From contig NZ_JAMQGM010000002.1 in assembly GCF_023703325.1 (NCBI RefSeq), forward strand, positions 223,553 to 287,552: a stretch of 64,000 nt of DNA, in the 5' to 3' direction. The DNA is from Streptomyces meridianus. GTDB taxonomy: Bacteria; Actinomycetota; Actinomycetes; Streptomycetales; Streptomycetaceae. The stretch's first letter is position 1, and every line of letters begins with the position of its first letter. Positions 44,316 to 52,688 of the stretch are shown here, one piece after another. The translations under genes were made by a program, and so were the position numbers. The notes beneath the pieces are model-generated. The model worked only from the letters and a program-made list of their open reading frames with translations, was not told the origin of the DNA and did no database searches.

Positions 44316-45653
44316 CTACTTGGCCTCTCTGGTGGTGAGCTGATCGTCGGTCTCGGCGACGCCGTAGGCCTGTGGCACGGGCTGGCCGGCCATCCGGAGG
44401 CGGTCGGCGACGCTGCGGGGCAGCGGCAGGTACCGGAAGTCGCCGTGGACGGTGCCGTCGCCGTCGATCGGCCGGGCGTCGAAGCGGGCGACGGTGGCCA
44501 GCCGCAGGTCCTCGCGGCCCCGTGACCGGAGCATGGCGATCTCGCTGATCTTCCGGGAGCCGTCGGGGTGCCGGGTCAGCTGGACGATGCAGTCGACGGC
44601 GCTGTTGATCTGGTCGCGCAGCGCCTCGAAGGGGATCTTCACCTCGGACATGGAGGCGAGGGTCTGGAGGCGCATCAGCGCGTCCTCGGCGCTGTTGGCG
44701 TGGACGGTGGCCAGCGAGCCGTCGTGGCCGGTCGACATGGCCTGGAGCATGTCGAGGGTCTCGCCGCCGCGGACCTCGCCGACGATGATGCGGTCGGGGC
44801 GCATGCGCAGCGAGTTGCGCACCAGGTCGCGGACGGTGATGCGGCCCTTGCCCTCCACGTTGGGCGGGCGGGTCTCCAGCCGGATGACATGGGCCTGCTG
44901 GAGCTGGAGTTCGGCGGCGTCCTCGACGGTGATGACGCGCTCGCCCTCGGGGATCAGCCCGGACAGGGCGTTGAGGAGGGTGGTCTTGCCGGAGCCGGTG
45001 GCGCCGGAGACGATCACGTTGAACTTGGCCTGGACGAGACCGGACAGCAGCATCACCATCTGCTCGTCGAGCGTGCCGAGGCCGATCATCTCCCGGAGGG
45101 TGTAGGAGCGGGGGAAGCGGCGGATGGTGAGGGTGGGGCCGGTCAGCGACAGCGGCGGGATGATGACGTTGACGCGTTCGCCGGACGGCAGGCGGGCGTC
45201 GACCATCGGATTCGACTCGTCCACCCGGCGGTTGACCGTGGAGACGATGCGTTCGATGGTCTGCATCAGCTGCTCGGTGGAGGCGAACCGCATGGGCAGC
45301 AGCTCGACCCGGCCGGCGCGTTCGACGAAGATCTGGTCCGGCCCGTTGACCATGATCTCGGTGATGGACGCGTCCTCCAGCAGCGGCTCGAGCACGCCGA
45401 GGCCGAGGGCTTCGTCGACCACGCGCCGGATGAGCTGGGAGCGTTCGACGGTGGAGAGGACCGGGCCCTCGCGGCTGATGATGTGCCCGAGGACGCGCTC
45501 GAGCCTGGCCCGGCGCTCGGCGGCTGCGAGCGAGGACATCTCCGCGAGGTCGATCTCCTCGAGCAGCTTGGCGCGGTAGACGGCGACGAGGTGGCCGTCC
45601 TCCCGTCCCCCGCCGTTCTCCTCGGGGGCGCTGATGCGTGCCCTCAGGCTCAT
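44316..45653 (-). CDS. tadA: TadA/CpaF secretion ATPase
   Basis: A 445-residue VirB11/GspE-family ATPase that powers pilus assembly. Walker A GATGSGKTTL, Asp box (VITVEDAAELQL), Walker B-like RPDRIIVGEVRGGETLDML and the His box (TGHDGSLATVHANS) are all present. Start ATG 45653 (MSLRARISAP). It precedes tadB and tadC in one transcript. Confidence 0.95.
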   Translation of the reverse strand: MSLRARISAPEENGGGREDGHLVAVYRAKLLEEIDLAEMSSLAAAERRARLERVLGHIISREGPVLSTVERSQLIRRVVDEALGLGVLEPLLEDASITEIMVNGPDQIFVERAGRVELLPMRFASTEQLMQTIERIVSTVNRRVDESNPMVDARLPSGERVNVIIPPLSLTGPTLTIRRFPRSYTLREMIGLGTLDEQMVMLLSGLVQAKFNVIVSGATGSGKTTLLNALSGLIPEGERVITVEDAAELQLQQAHVIRLETRPPNVEGKGRITVRDLVRNSLRMRPDRIIVGEVRGGETLDMLQAMSTGHDGSLATVHANSAEDALMRLQTLASMSEVKIPFEALRDQINSAVDCIVQLTRHPDGSRKISEIAMLRSRGREDLRLATVARFDARPIDGDGTVHGDFRYLPLPRSVADRLRMAGQPVPQAYGVAETDDQLTTREAK

Positions 45654-45720
45654 CGGTGCCGTACTCCTCACTGACGTGGCGGTGGCCGGCCGGGGTCGTT
45701 CCGCCCGGCCTGCCGGGGCT

Positions 45721-46131
45721 TCAGTCGCTGGGCATGGTCGCGCTCTTGGTCGCCGTGCCGAAGCCGACGCCGGGGACGATGGACGGGATCGTGACCTCGG
45801 CGGTCCAGGTGACCTCGTGCGGGCCTCCCCCGGTGGATCTGAGGCGGGTTTTCAGCCAGCTGCTGACCGCGGCCTCGCCCGCTGTCCGCGGCGACAGCCC
45901 GCTGCGGTGGTAGCCGTCGGCGCGGGCGGCGGCCCGGGCAGCGGTGCCGGCCTGCTGAACGGCATAGGCGGCGAGGCCCAGTTGGACGACCGCGAGGCCG
46001 ACGGCGAGCAGGACGGGCAGGAAGCCCAGGTACTCGACGGCGGCCTGGCCGCGGTCGCGGTCGCCTGCCCGGATCCGGCGCCGGCCGCTGTGCGGGCTCC
46101 CGTGCCGTGCCGTGCGCGTTCCCCCGGTCAT
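45721..46131 (-). CDS. TadE-like pseudopilin
   Basis: A 136-residue protein. A basic leader of about 28 residues ends in RDRG, followed by QAAVEYLGFLPVLLAVGLAVVQLG: a prepilin-peptidase-type site with Glu at mature position 5 and a membrane helix. The mature domain has VQQAGTAARAAARADG. It lies 4 bases after the CpaE-TadE fusion gene. Confidence 0.88.
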   Translation of the reverse strand: MTGGTRTARHGSPHSGRRRIRAGDRDRGQAAVEYLGFLPVLLAVGLAVVQLGLAAYAVQQAGTAARAAARADGYHRSGLSPRTAGEAAVSSWLKTRLRSTGGGPHEVTWTAEVTIPSIVPGVGFGTATKSATMPSD

Positions 46132-46135
46132 GACG

Positions 46136-47758
46136 TCACCCTTCTTCCTCGACGGCGCCGGCGTGGCCCCGGACGGTGAACGGGAAGTCGACGGCTCCCG
46201 GGAACAGCACCGGGACCTTGAGGCCGACGGTGGCCTTCACCATGCCGCCCGGTGACGCGCAGGCGACCCGGGCGCTGCCCTTCCAGGAGTCGGGGAGCTT
46301 GTCCGTCCCGGCCTCGTCGCAGACCGTCGCGCGTTCGTACGGCTCGGCCGCCGCCGCGCTGCGGGCCGCCTCGTCCGCCGCGTTCCCGGCGAGCGTGAAC
46401 GTGTAGCCGACGAGCACGAACTGCCAGAGCAGGACCAGGGTGAGGACGAGCAGCGGCACCATGCCGAGGAACTCGACCGTTGCCTGCCCGGAGTCGCCCG
46501 GACGCGGCGGTTCCGGTGCCGGGCGCCGAAGGCGTCCGCCCATGGGGCGACGGTCGCCTCGCCCCTTGCCCTGCTGCGCGCCGTCCGCGGATCCGACCAG
46601 GCCGAGTTCGCCCGCCAGCCCCCACAGGGCCTGCTTGACGGTGCTCCGGCTGTCGAGGTCCTGCATCCGGCCGGAGTCGACGGCGGGCTGGAGGTCCTTG
46701 AAGCCTGCGGGGACGGCGGTGCGGGCGACCCGGGTGCCGGTGATGCGCTCGACGAGGGATGGCTGGATCTCGGTGTTCCGGGTGTGCCGGTTGACCAGTG
46801 CCACGGTCTCCTCGGCCTTGCGGATCTGCAGCCGGTCCCACATCCGCACCAGGCGCTTGGCCGCCCGCACCGCGACGACGTCCGGGGTGAGCACCAGCAG
46901 GGCGGTGTCGGCCATCTCCACGGCGGCGGCGTTGGCCCCGTTCATGTGGCTGCCGCAGTCGATGACGACGACCTCGTAGCGGCTGCGCAGCGCGCTGACG
47001 ACCTGGCGGGCGGTGCGGTCGGTGACCTCCTCGCCGCGTTCGCCCTCCCCGGGGGCCAGCAGCAGGCCGAGCCCGGTCGGGTGGGTGAACACCGCGTCCT
47101 GGAGGACGCGCGGCGAGATGTCCTGGATGCCGGCCAGATCGACGATGGAGCGGCGGTACTGCACGTCGAGGAACGAGGCGACGTCCCCGGACTGGAGGTC
47201 CATGTCGACCAGCGCGGCGCTGCGGCCCGACGCCTGTGCGGCGAGGGCGAGTTGGACGGCGGTCAGGGTGGCGCCCACTCCGCCCTTGGCGCCGGTGACG
47301 GTGACGACCGTGCCGCCGGGTCCGGTGAACACGTCGCCGCCGCTGCCCAGATGGCGGCGCACCCCGGCCGACCACTGGGCGGCGGCGTGCACCCGGGCCG
47401 CCAGGTCCTCGTACGACAGGGGCAGACCGATGAGACCGCGGGCGCCGGAGTCCATGGCGGCCGAGTACAGCGCCGGGCCGGTGTCGGCGCTGATCAGCAC
47501 CACACCGACGGCTGGGAAGCGCAGCGCGACCTCGCGGACGAGTTCGAGGGCGGGCACCGGCCCGATCCGCTCGTGCACCAGCACCACTTCGGGCAGCTCG
47601 TCCAGCGACTCCCCGGCCAGCCGGGCGAGGGTGTCGAGCAGCGACGTCGAGTCGCCGACGGGCGCGGCGGGCTCGGCGTCCGGCAGCTGGCTGAGCAGCG
47701 TCGTGACGGACCGGGCGGCGTCGGCGTCCCCGACGGCGGGGAGGATCCTGATCGTCAT
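46136..47758 (-). CDS. CpaE-like ATPase fused to a TadE pseudopilin domain
   Basis: A 540-residue two-part protein. Residues 1-390 are CpaE/TadZ-like: a receiver-like N-terminal domain, then a MinD-type ATPase with deviant Walker A VTGAKGGVGATLTA (about 153-166) and ALVDMDLQSGD. After a Pro/Arg linker, residues 421-455 read DSGQATVEFLGM followed by a membrane helix, then the typical LAGNAADEAARSAAA of TadE. The pilin-type site Gly|QATVE lies at residue 424. Either a genuine fusion or loss of a stop and start between two genes; the downstream part could once have begun near M406. Confidence 0.88.
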   Translation of the reverse strand: MTIRILPAVGDADAARSVTTLLSQLPDAEPAAPVGDSTSLLDTLARLAGESLDELPEVVLVHERIGPVPALELVREVALRFPAVGVVLISADTGPALYSAAMDSGARGLIGLPLSYEDLAARVHAAAQWSAGVRRHLGSGGDVFTGPGGTVVTVTGAKGGVGATLTAVQLALAAQASGRSAALVDMDLQSGDVASFLDVQYRRSIVDLAGIQDISPRVLQDAVFTHPTGLGLLLAPGEGERGEEVTDRTARQVVSALRSRYEVVVIDCGSHMNGANAAAVEMADTALLVLTPDVVAVRAAKRLVRMWDRLQIRKAEETVALVNRHTRNTEIQPSLVERITGTRVARTAVPAGFKDLQPAVDSGRMQDLDSRSTVKQALWGLAGELGLVGSADGAQQGKGRGDRRPMGGRLRRPAPEPPRPGDSGQATVEFLGMVPLLVLTLVLLWQFVLVGYTFTLAGNAADEAARSAAAAEPYERATVCDEAGTDKLPDSWKGSARVACASPGGMVKATVGLKVPVLFPGAVDFPFTVRGHAGAVEEEG

Positions 47759-47768
47759 CCGGGCCGCC

Positions 47769-48473
47769 TCACTTGTCGCCGTCGAGGGTGTACGTGCGGT
47801 CCCCCGGGCGGATCGTGGTGTCGCTGCCGGGTGCGACGAGGGCGAGGCGCACGTGGGTGGCGAACGACTCGGCATAGGCGACGCGCTGCGCGTCGAGGGT
47901 GTCGAGGGCGAAGGTGATCGGCACCGCCTCGGTCGCCTGCCGCCGGGAGTCCTCCGTGGGCTCCAGCGCGGTGAGCCGGCCGACGTCGATGACGGCGGCG
48001 TTCGCCACGATGACCTTGGAGACGGCGGAGGAGCCCTGCTTCTGCCCGTCGAACGTGGCGTAGATGTTGACGGTCGCACCCGGGGTGATCTTGCCGGCGA
48101 CACCGGTCGCCGCATCGATCATGATCGCGATCTCCTGCTGGCCCGTCTTCAGCGCGGGCCGCCGGACCAGCATGTCCTCCTGGAGCAGCGAGCCCTTGTG
48201 CAGCGTGGTGACGGCGATCCGGCCGTTCAGCTCGCTCAGGTCGGTGACGGCCGTCGCCGGCAACCACCGCTTGGGCATCGAGACCTTCTCGAACTGCTCG
48301 GCGCTCAGCTCCCTGTAGGGGCGTATGTCGTTCTTGATCCGGTAGGCGACCCGCTCCGGCCCGACCTTGGAGTTCACGTCGCTGATCACCGAAAGCACCC
48401 CGGCGAACACGCCGAAGGCGCAGAGGACGGACAGGAGCAGCAGGATGATGCCGCGGCGCTGGCGTGAGTTCAT
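47769..48473 (-). CDS. CpaB/RcpC-like SAF-domain protein
   Basis: A 234-residue protein with one N-terminal membrane helix, then a SAF domain (RELSAEQFEKVSMPKRWLP, LLQEDMLVRR) and the Flp pilus assembly CpaB region (GKITPGATVNIYATFDG). It precedes the CpaE-TadE fusion in the locus with 10 bases between. Confidence 0.9.
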   Translation of the reverse strand: MNSRQRRGIILLLLSVLCAFGVFAGVLSVISDVNSKVGPERVAYRIKNDIRPYRELSAEQFEKVSMPKRWLPATAVTDLSELNGRIAVTTLHKGSLLQEDMLVRRPALKTGQQEIAIMIDAATGVAGKITPGATVNIYATFDGQKQGSSAVSKVIVANAAVIDVGRLTALEPTEDSRRQATEAVPITFALDTLDAQRVAYAESFATHVRLALVAPGSDTTIRPGDRTYTLDGDK

Positions 48474-48577
48474 GGGACGGGCAACCTCGTTCGGGTACGG
48501 ATCCGGTGGTGAACGGCGAGCGGGTGGTGCGGGTCGGGCGACACGGCGGCCGGGTGCGGGGCGGGCGCCTTGCGCGC

Positions 48578-49531
48578 TCAGGTTCCGGGGTGCGCTGCCG
48601 GCTCCCGTGCGGTGACGCCTGCGGAGCGGCTGCGGTTCTCGGCGGGGAGCACCGGTGCGGAGCAGAACGTGCAGCGGTCGCCGATGAGTTCGGCGGAGCA
48701 CCAGGAACAGTTCTCCCGCCGGACCGACGCCACCAACTGGTAGAGCACGGAGAGGTCGGGGATGAAGGCGGTGAACTCCGTCAGCTTCGAGGTCCCCCAC
48801 CAGCGCGAGGAGTCGGCGGGCAGGGTGGCCTGGCGGACTGCGTGCACCCGCCAGGCCGGGGCGAGGGTCGTCGTCACCCACTCCGACGGGAGCTGGCCCT
48901 GCGCGAGCAGCAGGTGGGTGGCGTAGCCGGGGCCGCTCGGAACGCCGCCGTCGCCGATCCTCAGCAGTTGCGGGTGGGGGTGCGCCAGCACGGCGAACTG
49001 GGATCCGGGCACCCAGGACCTGGCGTGGGAGGACAGGCTGACGGGGACCCGGTCGAGTTTCGCCACCGAGTTGAGGACGGCTCCGGCGTGCACATAGTGC
49101 GCGAGGAGGCCGGCCGCCCCGGCGAGCACGCCGGGACTGAAGTCGCAGACCGACAGCATCCTCAACTGCTGGGCCAGCACCGCGATTCCGAGCGGCGGCA
49201 GGTCCAGCGGCAGCAGCGCGATCCGGTCGCTCTCGAGCACCGAGCGCACCGTGTGCAGCCGTTGTACCCGGGCCGGCGGCAACGAGGAGGAGTACAGGAC
49301 GACGACGTGGCCGTGCTGTTCGAGCAGCAGGTTCATGTCGGCGAGGGCCGCGTCCAACGACTGCGACTCGGGCGGCTGGAGCACGGCCGCGTGGGGCAGG
49401 GGAGGCACCGTCGAGCCGGGCACCTGCCCATCGGGTGGTGCCGGCACCAGATCGGGACTGGTGACAGCTATCGCGGTCGGCACGTTGCTTCCCCGTTCAC
49501 TCCGGCCGCGGGAGGCGCCGGAGATCGTCAT
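48578..49531 (-). CDS. Unknown pilus-linked protein with a C-terminal zinc ribbon
   Basis: A 317-residue protein with no signal peptide. The middle has a Rossmann-like alternation (GHVVVLYSSSLPPARVQRL, IALLPLDLPPLGIAVLAQQL) and the end has CSWC-x7-CTFC, a zinc ribbon. It is the first gene of the minus-strand pilus run, so it is probably part of the Tad system. I do not recognise the family. Confidence 0.7.
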   Translation of the reverse strand: MTISGASRGRSERGSNVPTAIAVTSPDLVPAPPDGQVPGSTVPPLPHAAVLQPPESQSLDAALADMNLLLEQHGHVVVLYSSSLPPARVQRLHTVRSVLESDRIALLPLDLPPLGIAVLAQQLRMLSVCDFSPGVLAGAAGLLAHYVHAGAVLNSVAKLDRVPVSLSSHARSWVPGSQFAVLAHPHPQLLRIGDGGVPSGPGYATHLLLAQGQLPSEWVTTTLAPAWRVHAVRQATLPADSSRWWGTSKLTEFTAFIPDLSVLYQLVASVRRENCSWCSAELIGDRCTFCSAPVLPAENRSRSAGVTAREPAAHPGT

Positions 49532-49806
49532 TGCTACGTCCTTTTCAGCACTTTAGCCACCTGGGACGGCTCAGAGAACACCTCCATGCGTGAGGGCGAT
49601 TGGACCACGTATGCCGCCGGACGGGGAGGGTTTCCCGGGTCCGGGGCAGGCCCACTTTTCCTGGGCCCCGGCAACTGGCCGTCAGTGGGCCCGGTTTGGG
49701 GCCTCGGGGCCCACGACCCGGGGCAGTCGCCGTTCGTACGATCCGGGTCCGGCCGAGAGCCATCGGCATCCTTGCGCGTCGCGCATCACGACCCAGGAGC
49801 GTCGCT
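49532..49806. promoter_or_regulatory. Divergent promoter region with GGGCCCA boxes
   Basis: 275 bases between the pilus operon's first gene and the pilin-headed gene. It holds AGGCCCA (49648), TGGGCCC (49662), and the inverted pair GTGGGCCC (49685) / GGGCCCAC (49707), 95-160 bases upstream of the ATG at 49807. The flp leader has similar boxes. Confidence 0.45.
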
Positions 49807-51339
49807 ATGCATCAGGGGGGCGGCACACGCGGCACACCGCCGGTGTTCAGGGGCAACGACCGCGGTGCGACCGCGTCCGAGTACCTGGGCACGATCGTCG
49901 TGGTCGCGGCCATCGTCACCGCGGTGACCGGTTCGTCGCTGGGCACGCAGGTCGCCGACGCGATCGGCACCCAGATCTGCCGGCTGACCGGCGGCAGCGA
50001 CTGCGGCACGGATACCCGGGCGGGCGACGGGCCGAAGACGGACGCCGACTACGAGCCGCCGCTGTGCAACGTCTCCACGATCTCCGACAAGGCCGGTGCG
50101 GAGGCGAAGATCGCCTGGTTCACCTGGGGCAACGAGTACGGCTTCCAGCAGCAGACGTTCCAGGCCAACACGGACGTCAACGGGGACGGCACGGTCGATG
50201 AGAACGACCAGAAGGTGCTGCTGACGTTCACCGACGCCGCGTCCGTCGGCGCCAAGGGCGACTGGAAGCCGGGGCTGAGCGTCGGCAAGCTCGGCACCGA
50301 GAAGGTCGAACTCGGCGGCGGCATCAAGGTGACCAACGGCGACACCTGGGCGTTCGACAGCCCCGAGCAGGCCGAGGAGTTCCGCGACGACATCGAGGAG
50401 ATGAAGACGTGGGAGACCTCGATGAAGTACGGGGGCAGCCCGTACGGCGGCGGCAACCCGTACGCCGCCTACAAGTGGGCCGACAAGGCCGAGGAGATCG
50501 AGAAGAAGCTCGGCGACCGCCACATCAGCTACGGCAAGGTGGCCCTCGACGTCGCGGCGGATGCCGGGCTGAAGCTGTCGGCCTCCGACGAGAGCAAGCT
50601 GTCGGCGAAGCTCGGCGGCACGTTCCGCTTCTCCCCCGAGGTGACCGTGACCAACAACAACATCGACGGCACCCAGTCGTACACGTACGCGGCGTCCATG
50701 ACGTACGGGCTCAAGGGCGGCTACGAGGCGGGGCCGATCAGCGGCAGCAGCGGCGGCTCGACCACCCGCACCGGCACCATGACCGTCACGCGCGACGAGG
50801 AGACCGGGGAGATCGTCCGGATCGACATGACGCAGACGGTCGAGGGCAAGCAGACCGACGGCGCGAAGGCCGACGGCAAGGGCGACAACGGCAAGAAGGG
50901 TGACGGCAAGCGGGGCGGCGGTGTCTCGGCCGGCGGCAGCGAGTCGTCGAAGGACATCCGGATCGTCACCAACTCGATCAGCTTCGAGCCGGGGGACGCC
51001 GGGGCCGCCGACCGCCGGATCGCCGAGGCGTGGCTGGAGGGCAGCGGCGACAACACGGCGCCGTTCGCGTACATGTTCGGCGACCACGCGCCGGAGAGCC
51101 GCCCCGGCGCCGACGACCCCTTCGGCCAACTGCTCTTCGACGAGGGGCAGTCCAGCAGGATGCGCTACACCGGCGAGACGGATGCCGCCGAGTACGGCTT
51201 CGACCTCACCCTCGGCATGAGCCTCGGCTTCAAGGTGACCATGGAGAACAGTTCGCAGACCCTGCAGGACGCCGAGTTCCTGGGCGCGCCGAAGGGCGAC
51301 CGGCGCTCGTACCTGCCGTACAGCTACTGCGCCGCATAG
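49807..51339 (+). CDS. Large protein with a Flp-type pilin N-terminus
   Basis: A 510-residue protein. Leader residues 1-20 end in NDRG, then ATASEYLGTIVVVAAIVTAV: cleavage after G20 would put Glu25 at mature position 5, as in Flp. About 450 residues of extracellular domain follow, including an EF-hand/dockerin-like calcium loop DVNGDGTVDEND (123-134), beta-rich repeats, a charged Lys/Gly/Asp linker (about 355-375) and a C-terminal domain with no known family. It is divergent from the pilus locus. Possible role: minor pilin or pilus tip protein. ATG 49807 (MHQGGG) is used; the frame is open upstream to 49600. Confidence 0.8.
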   Translation: MHQGGGTRGTPPVFRGNDRGATASEYLGTIVVVAAIVTAVTGSSLGTQVADAIGTQICRLTGGSDCGTDTRAGDGPKTDADYEPPLCNVSTISDKAGAEAKIAWFTWGNEYGFQQQTFQANTDVNGDGTVDENDQKVLLTFTDAASVGAKGDWKPGLSVGKLGTEKVELGGGIKVTNGDTWAFDSPEQAEEFRDDIEEMKTWETSMKYGGSPYGGGNPYAAYKWADKAEEIEKKLGDRHISYGKVALDVAADAGLKLSASDESKLSAKLGGTFRFSPEVTVTNNNIDGTQSYTYAASMTYGLKGGYEAGPISGSSGGSTTRTGTMTVTRDEETGEIVRIDMTQTVEGKQTDGAKADGKGDNGKKGDGKRGGGVSAGGSESSKDIRIVTNSISFEPGDAGAADRRIAEAWLEGSGDNTAPFAYMFGDHAPESRPGADDPFGQLLFDEGQSSRMRYTGETDAAEYGFDLTLGMSLGFKVTMENSSQTLQDAEFLGAPKGDRRSYLPYSYCAA

Positions 51340-51344
51340 CGGCA

Positions 51345-51393
51345 CCCGGGCCCGGCTCCTGACGTCCGTCGCGGACGGGAGCCGGGTCCCGGG
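51345..51393 (+). terminator. Hairpin after the pilin-headed gene
   Basis: A long imperfect stem (CCCGGGCCCGGCTCC against GGAGCCGGGTCCCGGG, one bulge) with an inner perfect stem GTCCG/CGGAC begins 6 bases after the stop codon. Confidence 0.7.
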
Positions 51394-51513
51394 GCTAGGG
51401 TCGGTGGTGGAAGTCCCGTCCGGTCCGCGGCGCCCGGCCCCGCCCCAGGGGCGCGCTACTTTCACCACAGACCCCGGATTGCACCCGACAGGCCCGCGAC
51501 AGAGGGAGCCCCC

Positions 51514-52092
51514 ATGATGAACGCAGCGATGCGCCGGACCGCCCTGGCGGCCGCGATCACCGCCCTCGCCGGGACGCTGCTCGCCGGATGCGCGGACCCC
51601 GGCTCCGGGCAGGGCGGCGCGGGCGGCGACGGGTGGGGGACGCTCACCACCGACCGTCTGACCGTGTCCTACCCGAAGGGCTGGCAGAAGCTGTCGGGCA
51701 AGGCTCTCGGCCGGCACAACGACGCCGCGGCCGTGCTCACCGAGGACGGCGCCGAGGTGGGCAGGATCGGCGTCCAGCTCGACTTCATGACGGCGTCCGA
51801 CGCGCAGATGGCGGCCGTCGGTGCGGCCGGAACCTACGTGACCGGCGGTCGCACCAGGAGCCGCGAGGCCGTCGAGGTGAACGGGACGGACGACGCGCGG
51901 CGGATCGAGTACCACGACCGGAAGTCCGCCGGCGGGGACGGCGCACCCCCGAAGGGTTCGGTGGTCCGGGCCACGGACGTGGTCGGCATGGACGGCCGGG
52001 ACGAGGCGTTCCTGGTGCGGATCAACGTGGTCGAGGGCACGCTCTCGGAGCGCGACATCGACCGGATCGTGCAGAGCATCGAGGTCCGGTAG
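51514..52092 (+). CDS. Lipoprotein of unknown function
   Basis: A 192-residue lipoprotein with lipobox GTLLAGC, then a linker and a beta-rich domain (LTVSYPKGWQKLSG, EVGRIGVQLDFM, IVQSIEV) resembling secreted proteins of the LpqN/PsbP-like kind. It may belong with the pilus locus but is separated from it by a terminator. Confidence 0.75.
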   Translation: MMNAAMRRTALAAAITALAGTLLAGCADPGSGQGGAGGDGWGTLTTDRLTVSYPKGWQKLSGKALGRHNDAAAVLTEDGAEVGRIGVQLDFMTASDAQMAAVGAAGTYVTGGRTRSREAVEVNGTDDARRIEYHDRKSAGGDGAPPKGSVVRATDVVGMDGRDEAFLVRINVVEGTLSERDIDRIVQSIEVR

Positions 52093-52210
52093 GGGCGGGG
52101 CGCGCGGCCCGGCCATCGAGTCGACACCTCTGCCCCGTCGGCCGGTTACCTCCGGGCACCGGCAACCGACCGGCAACTTCGCAGTGAGACCAGACGGGAG
52201 CACCACCGAC

Positions 52211-52630
52211 ATGCGCGGACGACCCGTTCACGAGCCCGGCACCCCTCGCACCGCGAGGCACGACTGGTGGGGTGTGGTGCTGGAGGCGCCCGACCCGCAT
52301 GCGCTGGCGCGCTTCTACGCGGAGCTGCTGGGGTGGGAGATCGCCAAGGAGGACGCCGAGGGAGCGGCGATCGCGGCGGCGGACGGCGTCGCCTACCTCG
52401 GCTTCCAGTTCTCGGACGGCTATGTCCCGCCCGTGTGGCCCGCGGAGGAGGGCGCCCAGCGGATGACCATGCACCTCGACTTCGAGGTCGAGGACCTGCC
52501 GTCCGCCGTCGGGCACGCGCTCGAACTCGGCGCCCGGGAGGCGGGTCGCCAGCCGCAGGACAACGTCCGGGTGATGCTCGACCCGGCCGGTCACCCGTTC
52601 TGCCTCTACGTGGACGGCGGCTCCGGCTGA
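52211..52630 (+). CDS. VOC/glyoxalase-like protein
   Basis: A 139-residue vicinal oxygen chelate protein (GVVLEAPDPHALARFYAELLGWE, MHLDFEVEDLPSAV, VMLDPAGHPFCLY). Start ATG 52211 (MRGRPVHEP), GGGAG upstream; a GTG at 52184 is an alternative. Substrate unknown. Confidence 0.85.
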   Translation: MRGRPVHEPGTPRTARHDWWGVVLEAPDPHALARFYAELLGWEIAKEDAEGAAIAAADGVAYLGFQFSDGYVPPVWPAEEGAQRMTMHLDFEVEDLPSAVGHALELGAREAGRQPQDNVRVMLDPAGHPFCLYVDGGSG

Positions 52631-52688
52631 CCGCCCCGCACCGGTGACGTGCGGCGCCCCGCACCGTCGGGGGCGCCGCACGCCGTGC

